From: Stromatinia cepivora
Lineage: Eukaryota > Ascomycota > Leotiomycetes > Helotiales > Sclerotiniaceae
Length of the DNA stretch: 64,000 bases
Assembly (NCBI GenBank): GCA_014898415.1
Contig: RCTD01000001.1
Span: 1,054,001 to 1,118,000, forward strand
Direction: 5' to 3'
A program made the translations under genes and the position numbers. Position 1 is the first letter of the stretch. Each line of letters opens with the position of its first letter. The notes beneath the pieces were generated by a model. The model was not told the DNA's origin, made no database searches, and saw only the letters and a program-made list of their open reading frames with translations. Below, in pieces: positions 1 through 12,050 of this stretch.

Positions 1-1483
1 CCGAGTGGGGCCAGCCCGTGAAGATTCTGCGGGACTGGCTCTGGCATTAGTTTGGGCAGGGGTAGGCGCCGTCAATTGACCACCGAAAGCTCTTGATGAC
101 CCAGCCTGAGCACCTTGCACAGCCATTTGCCGATGGAAAGCTTGCTCATCCCGACGTAAGGGTTGTGCACTAGATGGTGCCAAGGGTTCAGCATTCGGGT
201 CTCTGCCCCTGCCTCTACCGCGGCCATCTCGTTGCTCTCGTTGACTTCCTCCGCGGCTCCGTTCTTGTACATATGGTTGTCGATATTCAAAAGTAGAGAT
301 ATCAACCGTTCTCGCATCCCTACGAACGTCTTTGGACAAGGTACTTCCGTGGACATCCAATTGATGTGCTTTTAAATCCATCTCCGTTGCAAAAAAGATG
401 AACTTTTGCTCCAAACATTCCGGCTCGTTACAAGGGAAATGATCCTTTCGTAGATGTTGGGATAAAGAGTTATAATCAACATAATAATGCGGTTGGCCGT
501 TATTACTGAGTTGATCACAGACATGACATCTTTCATGTTTCTCTCGGCAGTGCAGAAATAGCTCGTCATCGCCATAAAAGCGTTGACCACAGAAAGAACA
601 TAGAGGGTGACCCTTGAATCCTGTTTGATCGAGCGCACCAGGGTTGTCATCTCCTTTCCTCATATGCTTTTCCAGTTCTTTATCAGCGAATAATTCATGT
701 TCGTGGGTGAATACTTTTTTGTGCCTCGTACACAGATCACACATTTTCTTCTGATGTATGGATCTAACATGACGGTGCAAATCTGGCCAACCCCTACATG
801 CAGTATCACAAGTAGAATCGGGACAATTATATCGCAGAAGCAGTAGAGTATCCTCTTGTATATCATTACTCTCATATCGAATGCCAATATTTGGGTCTGT
901 ATTTGAGATATCTTCGTCCGAGAATTCTTCATAATTTTTTGTCGCATTATCTGTGAATATAACAAACGGCGAGGGCGTCTTGACAATATTAGTCTAGCCT
1001 GGCGAATTTAACAGGAGCGAGACTTACTCTACAATGCACACAATCTTTAGTCTTGTACAATGCTCTCATTCGTAAAGCACATATATGACATGTGCGATGA
1101 TTACATGGGGCGACAGCATTATGTTCGACGTCTGAGGCGCAAATAAAGCACACTTCTGCTTCAACCGGCTCCCCATCTACATCCTTGGTTTCTCCATCTG
1201 TTTTTTGTAACTTCTTCTGCGCGGACTTTGCAGTGAGGTCTGTAGAGTTCATGGTATTGGTATTCGTATTAGGAGTTTCATGGCTAGCGGTATTTCCCCT
1301 GTTTCCACCACGACCCCCTCGTCTCCCTCCACGATTTTCCGACTGCCTAGAATCACTACCAGCCTCTCCCGAAGCTCCGCCTCGACCGCGACCTCTCCCT
1401 CTTCCTCTTGAGCCTCGCTGCCCATCATTGCGGGGTCGCGAAGAGGCATCGCCCGTGGAAGTAGTTTCGGCTGTAGAAGCCAT
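1..1483 (-). CDS. hel2: Hel2/ZNF598-type RING E3 ubiquitin ligase, N-terminal part (cut by window edge)
   Basis: This is a RING and C2H2 zinc-finger ubiquitin ligase of the family that senses collided ribosomes, ubiquitinates 40S proteins and triggers ribosome-associated quality control in the cytoplasm. The exons are 1028..1483 and 1..978, with a 49-bp intron (GTAAGTC donor, CTAAT branch, AAG acceptor). About 478 residues are visible. The first ~60 are an RGRGRG-rich basic tail. A C3HC4-like RING spans about 112-152 (CFIC...CNHRTCHIC...CVHC). After the splice the protein reads TPSPFVIFTDNATKNYEEF, a signature stretch of Hel2 proteins. Several C2H2-like fingers follow (for example CPDSTCDTAC, CDLCTRHKKVF, CSFCGQRF, CHVC), then a Q/R/P-rich region that runs off the window. 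The start is the first ATG of the open frame. Family identity is confident; the C-terminus is not visible. Confidence 0.9.
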
Positions 1484-2058
1484 TGCTAATCGAGTGTGAG
1501 ATTGTAGTGTTTTGTGGTGTGAAGTCTTGAAATCCGGACTGTGGCTGTATAACGCTTTTTATTATAGTAGTATGAAGTAGCGTTTCCCTATGAATAAAAG
1601 TTCACTGATGTAAGTAATTAAGACGTCTTAATTACTGAAAATAAGCTTATTGATTTGTTTCTAGAAGCTACAGATACCAAGACAAATTATTATACTAGGA
1701 AGGTGTGGGGTCTTGCAATCGCTTAGCCCCGCAAGGCGAGGCTGCAGGGTGACTCGACAAGGCTGATAAATCAAGAGTCACAACGAAGTATCAACATGCA
1801 GCATGAAGATTATTAAGGTATATACTAGAGTGTTTACCCTTGATAAGATGATTCATACCTCAAGAACCCATGCAAATGCTGTCCCAAAACGAATCAAAAT
1901 GATTTTGATCCTGCGATCCCCTGATGCTGGAATCAAATCATACCGTTCCTTACCTAGGTACCCAACAATCCAATGCAATGCCTGCCAGAAACGCCCGGTC
2001 AGAAAAAGGGAAAATGGCCGTATCATCACCCCATTACCAATGATTGGAGTATCCTATC
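1484..2058. other. Intergenic: hel2 leader and 3' flank of the SWIB gene
   Basis: There is no supportable gene here. It holds the hel2 promoter and leader and the 3' flank of the SWIB-domain gene. An exact copy of the palindrome TACCTAGGTA lies at 1951-1960. Short open frames on the plus strand look like chance. Confidence 0.5.
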
Positions 2059-3067
2059 CTATTCCTCTTCAACTGGGTACAACTGTTTGCCAAGAAGCTT
2101 ATTCATGGTAAACATATGAACTTTCCCCGTATTGAAGACCAATTGCATTTTATCATCGCATATAATTTGACGTTTATCGCTGGGGTCTTGAAGATCATGA
2201 GCTTTAATATGTTCCCAAATCTTCTTGACAACTTGCGGCCGTGATAACTGGTAATATATGTTAGTATGGGAAGATGCTCAATAGACGATGATACGTACTG
2301 TTGCCTCCCCTACTAAATCTGCCAAAGCTGCGGAAAGGTTATATTGTTTCTGCTCAAATTAGTTCTCTGCAATGGTTTGGGAATATCTTCCGGCATCATA
2401 CATGAAATCCGCCCTTCTTGACGACCTCTTTGGGCTCCCCATCTGAGCCTAATTCCATATCACTATCATCTGCCGCCTTGACCTTTGCGGAGGACTTCTT
2501 TTTCTTTGGTGTACTCTTGCTTTTCTTGACACCTGCACTTCGTTTGGTTCCACCCCCTCTGGTTGATCTTGTCCTGCTGTCTTCCTGTGCCTGCAGTAGA
2601 GCCGCTAGCTTCGCGTCATCATCCTGCTTCTGTCTCTTCTTCTTTGGCTTTTCATCTTCATCATAACCATCAATTTCCCGCTTCGGCGTGGGAGTCTGCG
2701 ATCCTTCATCTTTAATGTAGTCACCATTAACGTGTCCGTTAGTCGCAGGTGGAGAGTCCTGAGTGTGTTTCGAGACTTCATCAAACCGTTCTAGGATCAA
2801 AGCTTTCACGGCATCCTTAAAAGGAAAAAATTAGCATCGGAAACATGAAACCATAGGAATAGTACTACCTTTTGGTGGGAGAGGTCGAACCCCAATTCTG
2901 CTTGAAGATCTTTACGAATTTGTTTGGCTGAGATAGTACTGAGATCACCCTCTTTGAGAATTCTATCAATGATTATAGAGTACTTTGAATTTTCTTCTGA
3001 GGATACTTTCAATTAAAGTTAGTGGTATATCAGGTAGAACATAATAGTGGATGGGCTTACAAGACAT
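2059..3067 (-). CDS. DEK_C and SWIB/MDM2 domain chromatin protein (Uaf30/Tri1-like)
   Basis: The model has five exons: 3061..3067, 2869..3005, 2402..2815, 2299..2349 and 2059..2247, giving 265 residues. The N-terminal ~60 residues form a DEK_C fold (SKYSIIIDRILKEGDLSTIS...KQIRKDLQAELG...KALILERFDEV). The middle is an acidic and lysine-rich linker with nuclear-localisation-like KKKR and KKKK runs. The C-terminal ~80 residues are a SWIB domain (YNLSAALADLVGEATLSRPQVVKKIWEHIK, then DPSDKRQIICDD and FTMNKLLGKQLYP). The family includes yeast Uaf30 (an RNA polymerase I upstream activating factor subunit) and Tri1. A nuclear chromatin or rDNA transcription role is inferred from this. The first coding exon is only 7 nt (ATGTCTT); it is chosen because it restores frame and gives the typical short N-terminus. 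The introns are 51-55 bp. Confidence 0.85.
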
Positions 3068-4414
3068 CGCGTTGTTGGTTAGAGAACTCTTGTTACCGAT
3101 ATCAGATTCTAGAAGTTGTGCTACCTGCGAGGGAGGGGATATGGGATAGAAGAGGAAATCCTGGGGTAGGTAGGGAAAGTAACAAAATAAAAATTGTATC
3201 AAGTGAATAAGTGAATCTTAAGCCAAAGAGGCCAAATGATTGGAAACCCTTCTTTACCTGCAGTAAAGATAGAAAGAACTTTTTTTATCTGCCAGTACGC
3301 CAAGTTTGATGTTGGAATATTATTGTTATTGTTGTCGCATTAACGAAATTAACCACAAGAAACTAAAAGAATAAATAAAGAAATTCCATCCAAAAAGTAA
3401 GAGTAAAGTGATTGCAAGATGCTTCCAATTGTGTTTTATTTTATGATCAAAATCAGTACTAGAATTTATGGGCATAGATAGGTATAAAGTATGAATGTAT
3501 GAAGGTCTGTTTCCAAAATGTAGTAGTTTTGAAGGAAAGTTGTGCCCAGGTGATGATTGATGCGACGAGAATGCAAGGATTAGTAGTCTAAGCCCAAAGC
3601 CTAGCCTTCTAAACCTTTGTCATTCGCTCCGGGATGTTCTAGATAACCTCATCGCAGATCTGCGCTTACAGTTTATGAAGATTAAGACAGTTGCTTTCTG
3701 TATATCTTCAATTCTTTGTTCTTCGATTTGACCATATGTGTTGAGCAGTACGTATTAGGTAAATAGTGATAATAAAATATTAGTTGGGCAAATGTATCTG
3801 CGCTGAGATCATTCCTACTATATATCATCATTCATTCGACTATTTACTATTTACTACTTATAGAATGTCATTTGAATGTCAATTGAATAAATATCTATAC
3901 ACTGAGATCACTTCTGTTATTCATCATCATCCTTCTCCTGATAGATTAATATACCTACCTAGATTCATTCAACTATCAATTGAGTAAATACATATACATT
4001 AAGATGATTTCTACTATATGTAAGCAGTTCTACTATAGCTACCTACCTGTATTGTCTAAAAGCTCAAATTTGAAGTGAAAATCAACCTTTAAGTCTCTAG
4101 GTAGGTAGTTTCTCCAGGGGTATAAATCCCATTACCTACTTATGCAATAATACATCCAGTATCACCAGGTATCTGGCAAAATATCATTGGAACAAAGGAG
4201 TAAATAAATAAATTCGATTCGAACAAAAATGGATTGATCGCTGCTATTATCTTTCACAAACCGCCACCCAAGTACATATGCTTCAGGACAAACCCCAATT
4301 CCTCTTTTGGTATTGATCACGATCCGTTATCCAAAAAAAGAGAGGGGTATCCCAAGCCATTTTATAGCCATTTGCGCCATGAGTAATGATACAACCACCA
4401 AAACCGTGGCCACC
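3068..4414. other. Intergenic, AT-rich, between SWIB gene promoter and IRE1 3' end
   Basis: I see no gene in these ~1.35 kb. It carries the SWIB gene promoter and the IRE1 3' flank. The sequence is AT-rich with repeated TACCTA/TAGGTA words (for example near 3950, 4040 and 4100), a class of short motif that recurs between genes throughout the window. Confidence 0.5.
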
Positions 4415-7400
4415 TTAAAGCCCAGCCGGTCCATAATATTCCTTGAAACGATCCACCTGATCCCATTCCACTTCATACACAACATTCCAACAGACGATTA
4501 ATAGGTTAGGGAATTTCCTAGTCCAAAAACTGAGGTAACCATCGGGTAAGGGACCGACATCTTTCTTCAACTTGTCGGGCATGTCCTCGTAGTGATTCTT
4601 CTTGTTCCGCAGAGCTCGAAGGAGGTCCAAAAGTCGCGTACCGGTATACTTCCTCTGTTTGCCCATTGAATCCACAAACTCTTTCCCAAGTGGCTTAAGA
4701 AAATCACCGTGACAGACATCACCAGCCCACCTCTCAAGTTCCAGAAGGGCAGGGCTGGGAGGATCCCGCTTTTCTTTTTCAAAGTGGTCAGAGACATCAC
4801 AAAGAAAGTTCAGTCGCTTTTTTGCTGACCAGAAAAAGGGATGCGCCATAACTTGTGCTGCGACTGGACGAGATTTTGGCTCTTTACCAAGCATGGAGCT
4901 GATTAGGTCTTTAGCTTCAAAGGCATAATCTCCAAGGATTTCTAAAAGACCCAAATTGAAATTATCTTTGCGAATATTCACCTCCCGCATATATCGATCA
5001 CCACAATCGAAAGGGTGGCTACCTTTAGTCAAGACGTAGAAGAAAACCAATCCAAGAGAAAATATATCGATAGCACGTGTGGCTCTGCGATTGGGTAGCA
5101 TATCTGAGCTGACGAGGATCGACCCTGATCCACCACCGTCTGTACTTGTATCGACCATAGAGCCTTGTTTTATATCATCATCAAGAAGAAGTTCTGGTGC
5201 TCGCCAGCCAGATGTACCGGCTGCATGAGCGGTAGTAGCCCTGAAAGATGACTGCTCGACTTCTAATTTCTTGCATAACCCGAAGTCCGAAACGAGTAGT
5301 CGTGGTTTACCATTCTTACCCATCGCAACTAAAATATTCTGCGGCTTTAAATCACGATGGACGATACGGAGGTTGTGAAGATGCTGGATGCCGTTGGCGA
5401 TTTGGTAGAGTACGTTGGGCAGGTCCTTTTCACCACCTTGCGCCAAGTCTCTGTGTAAGTGTGGCTTCTCAATGACATCGGCTAACGATGCTGGACACAA
5501 CTCCAGGGCAATGTAAAGAAATCCAGCAGCGCTCTGTTGTGCAAAGTATCGAATGACTAATATAATGTTAGAGGGTGATAAGAAACAGGGTCATTATGTG
5601 CCTTACCATTTGGATGATCGTCACTCTCTCGTAATAGTTTAGTCTCTTGGGACGCGATGTCATAGAATTGAATCAGCATCCTCTTAACAGCAACAGCACG
5701 GCCATCGAACTTTCCTTCGAAGACCATGGTACCGTTGCTACCCATCCCAACTAGTTTATTTTGGTCCACTTCCAATGCCCCAATACGAATTTTGGAACCA
5801 GAAACTTCCGCAGGATCATTAGACACAGTCTGAATATCTGGCTCGAGTGTTTTCGGTGGAAACATATTTTGCGCATTGTGCACAGCATCCTCAATAGTTG
5901 GAGGTGGTTTCTGCGAGGGAGGATTTTGAGAACTTTCTTGATCACTTCCGGTCTGACCTGTACTTTTGCCTGCTTTTCTGTGTTTGACCCCACCACGTTG
6001 CCCTCGCTTTCTTGGTTTTTTCTTTGCTGGTGAAGCAACATCACCGACATCTTGCGCAGCGTCTGAGAAGGAGCCAGCATCATTCACAGCAGCACCTTCG
6101 AGTGGTGCAACTGCAGCAGTGACTCCAGGGGCGTCAGGGAGAGATGAGGAATCCTTAACATCAGGAGGAAGGGCACCAAGAGCTTTATCTTCCGGAATTT
6201 CTGGTAAACGGGCCGCCTCATGACCGGTAATATTTGTGGAATCGTCATTTGAGTTATGGATTGCTGGCATGTCCTTGGTTGTAGATCGATCTTTGTGCGA
6301 AACAACTGTCTTTTTATTGTGAAGTCCATGGCGACCAATCCAAGCTCGTATTTGCCTTTGGTTTGAGATAAGTAGTATCATCAAAAAAAGGATAAGAACA
6401 GGATTTTTGATGAATTCAACAACACTGTCAATCGCTAACCTTGGAATTTGCTGGAAGCTTTGTAACAGAGTTGGCCCAGCGAGGATTTCTGGGGTGAGGT
6501 CTGTGACAGTCAATTTGCTTTGATTAACATCCTCGAATAAGGGAGCAGATATGGTCCGAAGAGGCTCCGTCTGCGTATCAAGGAAATGAACACCGGTCAG
6601 CGCCTCCGCCAATTCGGGCTGATCCATTCTTTGCCAATACTCCTTGTGTTCCCACAATCCGCGTTGGTAGATTTGAGCTTCATCACCTGCTACGGCTAGC
6701 GGATATGATTTTCCAGACATAGCATAGAGGCTTCCATCTTTAGAAAGGTTGATGGCAACTCGGTTTCGATTCTGATCCAATCCTGGCAATTCATTTTCAG
6801 CTCTCAATTCGGGCTTAGGTTGTGGAAGCATCATCAACTTCAGATTCTTCTCCTCAATGCCCCAAGGTCGGAAGATATCAAACACCCTGACGACAGCGGA
6901 AGGAAGCTTCTGTTGAAACAACAGCTCGTGTTCCCTGTTCCGTTCACGATCGAAGCCCATTACACGGCCATCTTGACCAGCTAGGATATATTTGCTATCG
7001 AGTGTTTGGTGATATTTGTCTCCGTATTTTTTCGCATCTTGAACATTAGGACCCCATTCATTATACATTAATGTAGCAATTGGGTGGTGATCCTTGCCTA
7101 CGATGTTTACCTCGTACTTTGACAATCCCAGCCAAATCGTAGGGTTTTGACATTCGTCAGCTTCTCTACCCACAAATCCATTTTTTGGACTACAACTTTG
7201 ATCCTTTGTATCGACGATGTAATCTCCTCCAAAGACCTGCAGTATTTTTCCATTGGTGGCATCGACCTGCACCATCTGGGTCTTCCTTGAACCGGTATAT
7301 ACGACCTCAGGGTCGTCACTTTGGTAAGGTGACATATCATCAACTAATTTCTTCATTGTTAGGCCTGTGTCGACCAAGCCGCCGTTCGGAACATCTGGTC

Positions 7401-8112
7401 GATATATCCATAAACCACCATGTTCGGTGGGCTCCACAATCCAGACGTAATCGTCAATACCCCATGTCGACGTGGGAACCTCGTTGAAATCGGCAGATTT
7501 GTTTCTTTTGTGATGTTTGGTTGAAATCATCGAGACTTCAGGTAATTCTATGGACATCCATCAGCATTCGTGACTGTTTTCATGGCATGGAGTAAAGCAT
7601 GTAATAATATGACTTCATTCGGACTACTTACGCATTCGCCATTTCTGTTTACCCGTTTTTCTATCGCGTGCCCACACACTTCCGTCAACGGTCGCCAGTA
7701 GCACAAAATCTTCTACTTCCCATTCTTGGAGATCCCGCGCACTCGGCTGCGAAGAACCCCATCCGGTAGACTGGAGGCTGCTAGACTCGAGTCTACTGGA
7801 CTGTGCAAGATGTGAAGGAGCTAATGGTGCTGAATCGGCGCTCGCATCGACTTTTTCGTGAATTCCGGCGTTTACGCTCAAAGTATTCTTTCTTCGTGGA
7901 ATGTTCAAAGGAGTCTCGATGGTTTTTACTTTAGTTGCTTCGAGAGGAGTCCGTATTCCCTCAGAAGTGATTGCTTCAAGCGGGGATTCATGTTGCCTTA
8001 AAGCTGATCGCTGCTGCTGCTGAGCTTCGACTAACCATGGTAAAACACATAAGAATGCTGCGAAGATGAATATACTATTCACGGCTTCGCCACAGGCCTG
8101 GGGCCTGACCAT
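4415..8112 (-). CDS. ire1: IRE1 unfolded-protein-response sensor kinase/endoribonuclease
   Basis: The exons are 7632..8112, 5607..7547 and 4415..5556, giving 1187 residues. IRE1 sits in the ER membrane, senses unfolded protein in the lumen, and splices HAC1/hacA mRNA with its cytosolic nuclease. An N-terminal hydrophobic signal (residues ~12-30) leads into a luminal beta-propeller-like sensor domain (VDGSVWARDRKTGKQKW, later VWIVEPTEHGGLWIY). One membrane helix lies at about 538-560 (VLILFLMILLI). A K/R-rich linker precedes the kinase (~747 on: GMGSNGTMVFEG, VAVKRM, HRDLKPQNILV, DFG, HPF). The KEN ribonuclease domain covers about the last 120 residues and keeps the catalytic stretch KYTGTRLLDLLRALRNKKNHY. 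Both introns are short (84 and 50 bp). The start is the first ATG before the signal peptide. A perfect hairpin lies 27 nt upstream of it. Confidence 0.95.
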
Positions 8113-8138
8113 GATTTAAGGTCAACGTGTATTTATTA

Positions 8139-8161
8139 ATACTTCGCACGGAGCGAAGTAT
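8139..8161 (-). promoter_or_regulatory. Perfect 9-bp hairpin in the presumed IRE1 5' leader
   Basis: ATACTTCGC (8139-8147) pairs exactly with GCGAAGTAT (8153-8161) around a 5-nt loop. It starts 27 nt upstream of the IRE1 ATG, so it probably lies in the 5' UTR if the transcript starts further out. Its function is unknown. It could also be a dispersed DNA palindrome unrelated to IRE1. Confidence 0.45.
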
Positions 8162-9899
8162 GTTGAGAGAATAATGTATTTCTAAAGGTTAGCGATGAAA
8201 GGAGGTATCGTATGACGTCCAAGTCGAAAAAAAAGTTAGAACAAGGATAAATATTGATTGTTGAATAGAATTATGTTGACTCGGAATGAGAGTTCGAGTC
8301 CAACAATAGAATAATAACAAATTCCTAAGCTGCCTTTAGTGAAACGAAAGGAGGGATGAATACTTGGAGGGATGGATGGGATAATTCAAAATGTTGTGGT
8401 TATAGCGTGTGCGCGGTGTTCGTGTCAGAAGAATTAAAAAAGGGCGCTAACAAACGATCCAATCCACTACAGTACCCAGGTAGTAGTATATGTATATGGA
8501 ACCCCGAGCTTTTACTGAGTAATTACTGATCGATAGGTACACGAAATTGAAATATGGAGTGGGAACGAAGTGCGGGATGAAAAAGAAGGAACTAGAAGCA
8601 TGATCGTGTACTATTTTGAAAGAAAAAAAAAAAACACATCAGAAGTTAAAATCTTAGACAGATAACCAACGGTGTAAGAACTTGAAAAAAGGGAAAATAA
8701 ATAAGGTGTAAGATATCTCTTCTGATTCTTCTTCTTTCAGCTTACATTACAGTACTACGTATTAGTTATATGAGGGATTCAAAATAGCCATCAGCTTACA
8801 CGTCCTTGTAACTTGTTCCACCAACATTTTCTTCTCCTTGCTTCTACAGGATGTAGCTACCTAGGTACTTTATGATCATCACCATTCACACACCTTGCAC
8901 CATACCAATCTTGAGACTCGATAGTTACTTGGAAGGCTTAATACAAGGGGTTTATTGTTGCAGTTCAGATTATGAGTATTGTACAGTCAAGTATGAGATA
9001 AATGTGTTTGATACATATGGATTGGAAGTGATACACAATTGCGCTTATGGAGTACTTACTATTATACATAGATAAATTAGAAAGCAAATACTGAAACATT
9101 GTAATTAATAGATTTTCGATCTATGAGCTTCATATCTGCTTTATAGATTCTTATTTCAAAGTCTCAATTATCTTAAACTGCCTTTGCGTTATCACAGCTA
9201 CGTCTGCTGCAATACAATTCTCTTTCTCGGGGGGGACTCATTAACTTGGCTTTCATACACTCTAAACGGTTAAGCCTCTGTTCCAAAGATTGTTTCATCA
9301 CGGAAAAATATCCAAAGAGACCATCACCAACAACAGAAGCCTGGTAACAAGGAGTACAAACATGAGAAAAGTTTGAACATATCAAGGGTTCTAATGCATG
9401 GAGTTACAAATAGAAACACTCTCTTTTCCTCGTCCCGTAGAGATGATCTTAAACGGAGATAGATCGCAGTGAAGCTTACACAGGGAACAAAAAAAATAAT
9501 AAACGGGACCTACCAACCAACATATACTCACTGGAGGAAGAATTATTAGACTTTCCCACAATGACCATCGATGAATAGAAACAATTCTATTCGTGAGTAC
9601 ATATGAACCATACCTATGTACCTAGTAGTCTGTAACTTTGCATTTGTCTGCATTTCCAAGGCACAGGCGTTTCAGCGCCTATTTTGTACATCGAACGGCT
9701 GTAACAAGGCACTTTTGGAGGTAGATCCCATTGGTTGGACATCCCAAAATTGCACACCACACAAGACCATAATCATTTGGAGGTTGTTCATCCATTCATT
9801 ATTGTTGCTGCAATATGTCTATGGTATAGTTGGTACAAAATCCCCTTGACCATTTTTGCATCTTCATAATACAGTCGTCATTTTTTTGTTTTATTTTGT
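8162..9899. other. Intergenic: IRE1 promoter and CCT2 3' flank
   Basis: There are about 1.7 kb with no gene I can support. It contains an exact TACCTAGGTA at 8858-8867, an A-rich run near 8621-8634, and only short chance open frames. Confidence 0.5.
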
Positions 9900-11593
9900 T
9901 CATCTTTCTCTTCTCCGTGGGGCGCTGCGAATGATATTGTCCACTCTGAGTAGGAGCTACTTAGTGTTAGTATTGTAAGCATATGTTGGATTGATAATAC
10001 TGACCTCTGCTGCCTCGGATGCAGATGAAACTACCGCCTTTTTCAACTTGTAACTTTCAATAACTCCCAGTTCCCGCATGTCTGTGATTCCACCTCCTGG
10101 TGTCAAAAGATCCAGTCCGTATGTGGACATACCGTCATAAATAGCTGTTCGGAGTCTAGCCACTAAATCACTTGAATCATAACCGGCGTTGTCGGCCAGG
10201 ATGGTGGGTAGTTGACGAAGTGCTATTGCAAAAGAGCCAACAGCGATTTGCTTCTTGCCGTCTACTTTGACTGCGGCGCCTTCAACAGCCTTGGCCATCA
10301 ACATCTCGGCACAGCCTCCACCAAGGGTAGTTCTTGGCTCCTTTACAGTTTGTGAAAGGACTGCAAGAGCATCATGAAGAGATCTCTCTGCTTCGTCGAG
10401 TAATTGCTCGGTAGCTCCTCTTAGTACAATCGTGCAAGCTTGACCAGCAGCAACACCAGAGAATTTAATGAGAGTATCTTCGCCAATAATCACTTCCTCA
10501 ATCAAGTCACAATGGCCAAGCTTGACTTGATCTGGGTGGTCAAACGTCGATGTGATTTCGCCACCAGTAACCAGAGCCAGTCTTTCAATACCATCGAAAT
10601 CGGCATGCTCAATGGACATAATACCGGCATCTGAAAAGAGTTGTTCCGGCCAGTTGTAGATGAGTTGTCTGTTGATGAAGCAGTTGATACCATGTGCCTT
10701 GATCTTGTCCACTTTTGCCTTCATCTTGTCTTTCTCGGCCTTCTCCAATTCAGCCAACTTTCCAGTAGAGCCAACCTTTACTCGGGCACCGAAAATCTTA
10801 ATCTTATCTGTGTCCATAGCAGTATTTGCAACAAGAATCTTAGCTTTTTCTAATCGTTTAGGTTGGTTAACTCCAATTTTCTTGTCCAAAATAAAACCTT
10901 CATCGAGATATGAATCGCTCAACTTTCCACCAGCCTTTTTGATGATTTGGATGTGACTTAAATCAGAAGAACCCTTCATACGTAAAACAGCGTCAACAGC
11001 CAACTCAGCGAATTGAATTCGATCTTGCGAGAGGACCTTGGAGCTTAAAGTTGTGCGTGCGATGGCTAACAGATCTTTTCTGAAAGCTTCGGCATTACTG
11101 CTATGGTCCACCGCCGACTTCTCCAATGCTGAAAGGGCCGCCTGGCTCGCTATTCTATAACCTTCGATAATGGTCTGCGGGTGTATCTTTTTGTCAACCA
11201 GCTTCTCGGCCTCTCGCAGAAGCTCTGCGGCTAATACTGTAACAGATGTAGTTCCGTCTCCAACCTCGTCGTCCTGAACTTTGGAAATATTGACGAGGAC
11301 TTTGGCAGCTGCGTTATCTAAAGCTATAGCCTTGAGAATGGTAGCACCATCGTTTGTGACTAAAATTTCGCCAGTACTTGCGCTCTGAAGAATCTTATCC
11401 ATACCCTTTGGTCCTAAAGTTGATTTGACTACACAAAAGTTTAGCAGACTGTATTTCGAAGTTTCATGGAGGGGTTCATGTTACCTAAGTCTCCAACTGC
11501 AATAGCACCAACAAAAGCAGAGAGACGAGCGTTCTCTCCCTTCTCCTCGGTCGTACCATCTTCAAAGATTTGTGTTGGATTAAAGGAAGCCAT
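9900..11593 (-). CDS. cct2: T-complex protein 1 (CCT/TRiC) subunit beta
   Basis: The exons are 11485..11593, 10005..11428 and 9900..9956, giving 529 residues, the normal length for this subunit. It is one of eight paralogous subunits of the cytosolic chaperonin that folds actin, tubulin and WD-repeat proteins using ATP. Visible marks are the N-terminal [24 protein letters not shown], the nucleotide-binding [14 protein letters not shown] and NDGATIL, and the chaperonin [15 protein letters not shown]. The C-terminal GGG(C/I) loops ([41 protein letters not shown]) are present too. The last 19 codons ([18 protein letters not shown]) lie beyond a 48-bp intron and are missed if that intron is read through. 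It diverges from eIF3b, so the two translation/folding genes share one promoter region. Confidence 0.96.
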
Positions 11594-12050
11594 CTTGCCT
11601 TGTATGAAGATTTGCTACGATTTTTTTGGTGAAACACCTCGTCGTCGCGTAAAGTTTCTCAAGGGGCGCGTCGAATAGTAATCGCTAATGTGGCTCTAAA
11701 ATTGTTCGTTAGTGACTCGCACACGAAAATTAAAGTTGGGGAAAATCGATTTTTTGGCAGACTTGTCTATTTTTTGAAGAACCTGAACCCACCACTTACA
11801 TTCTCTTCAGGGAATTTTGTCCTTTGTCTATGAATTAATTGTATGTAGAAGTTCAGAACTTTGGTTACAATAATTCAACACCAAATTATTTAAATCACGT
11901 CGAATAGTTAAATTCAAAATAGACTACACGGAAGTGGGCTAGTGGGGTCAAAATTTCCAAACGAATTCACACAAAAACTCACCAACAACAGTAATCGAAC
12001 TGACAAAAGCACGCGCAAACGCTGTTGGTTGATCGCATCATATCGCAATC
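11594..12050. promoter_or_regulatory. Bidirectional promoter between cct2 and eIF3b
   Basis: This 457-bp space separates the start codons of two divergently read housekeeping genes, so it must contain both promoters. I see no unambiguous named factor site. The pairing is inferred from gene layout, not from a recognised motif. Confidence 0.55.
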
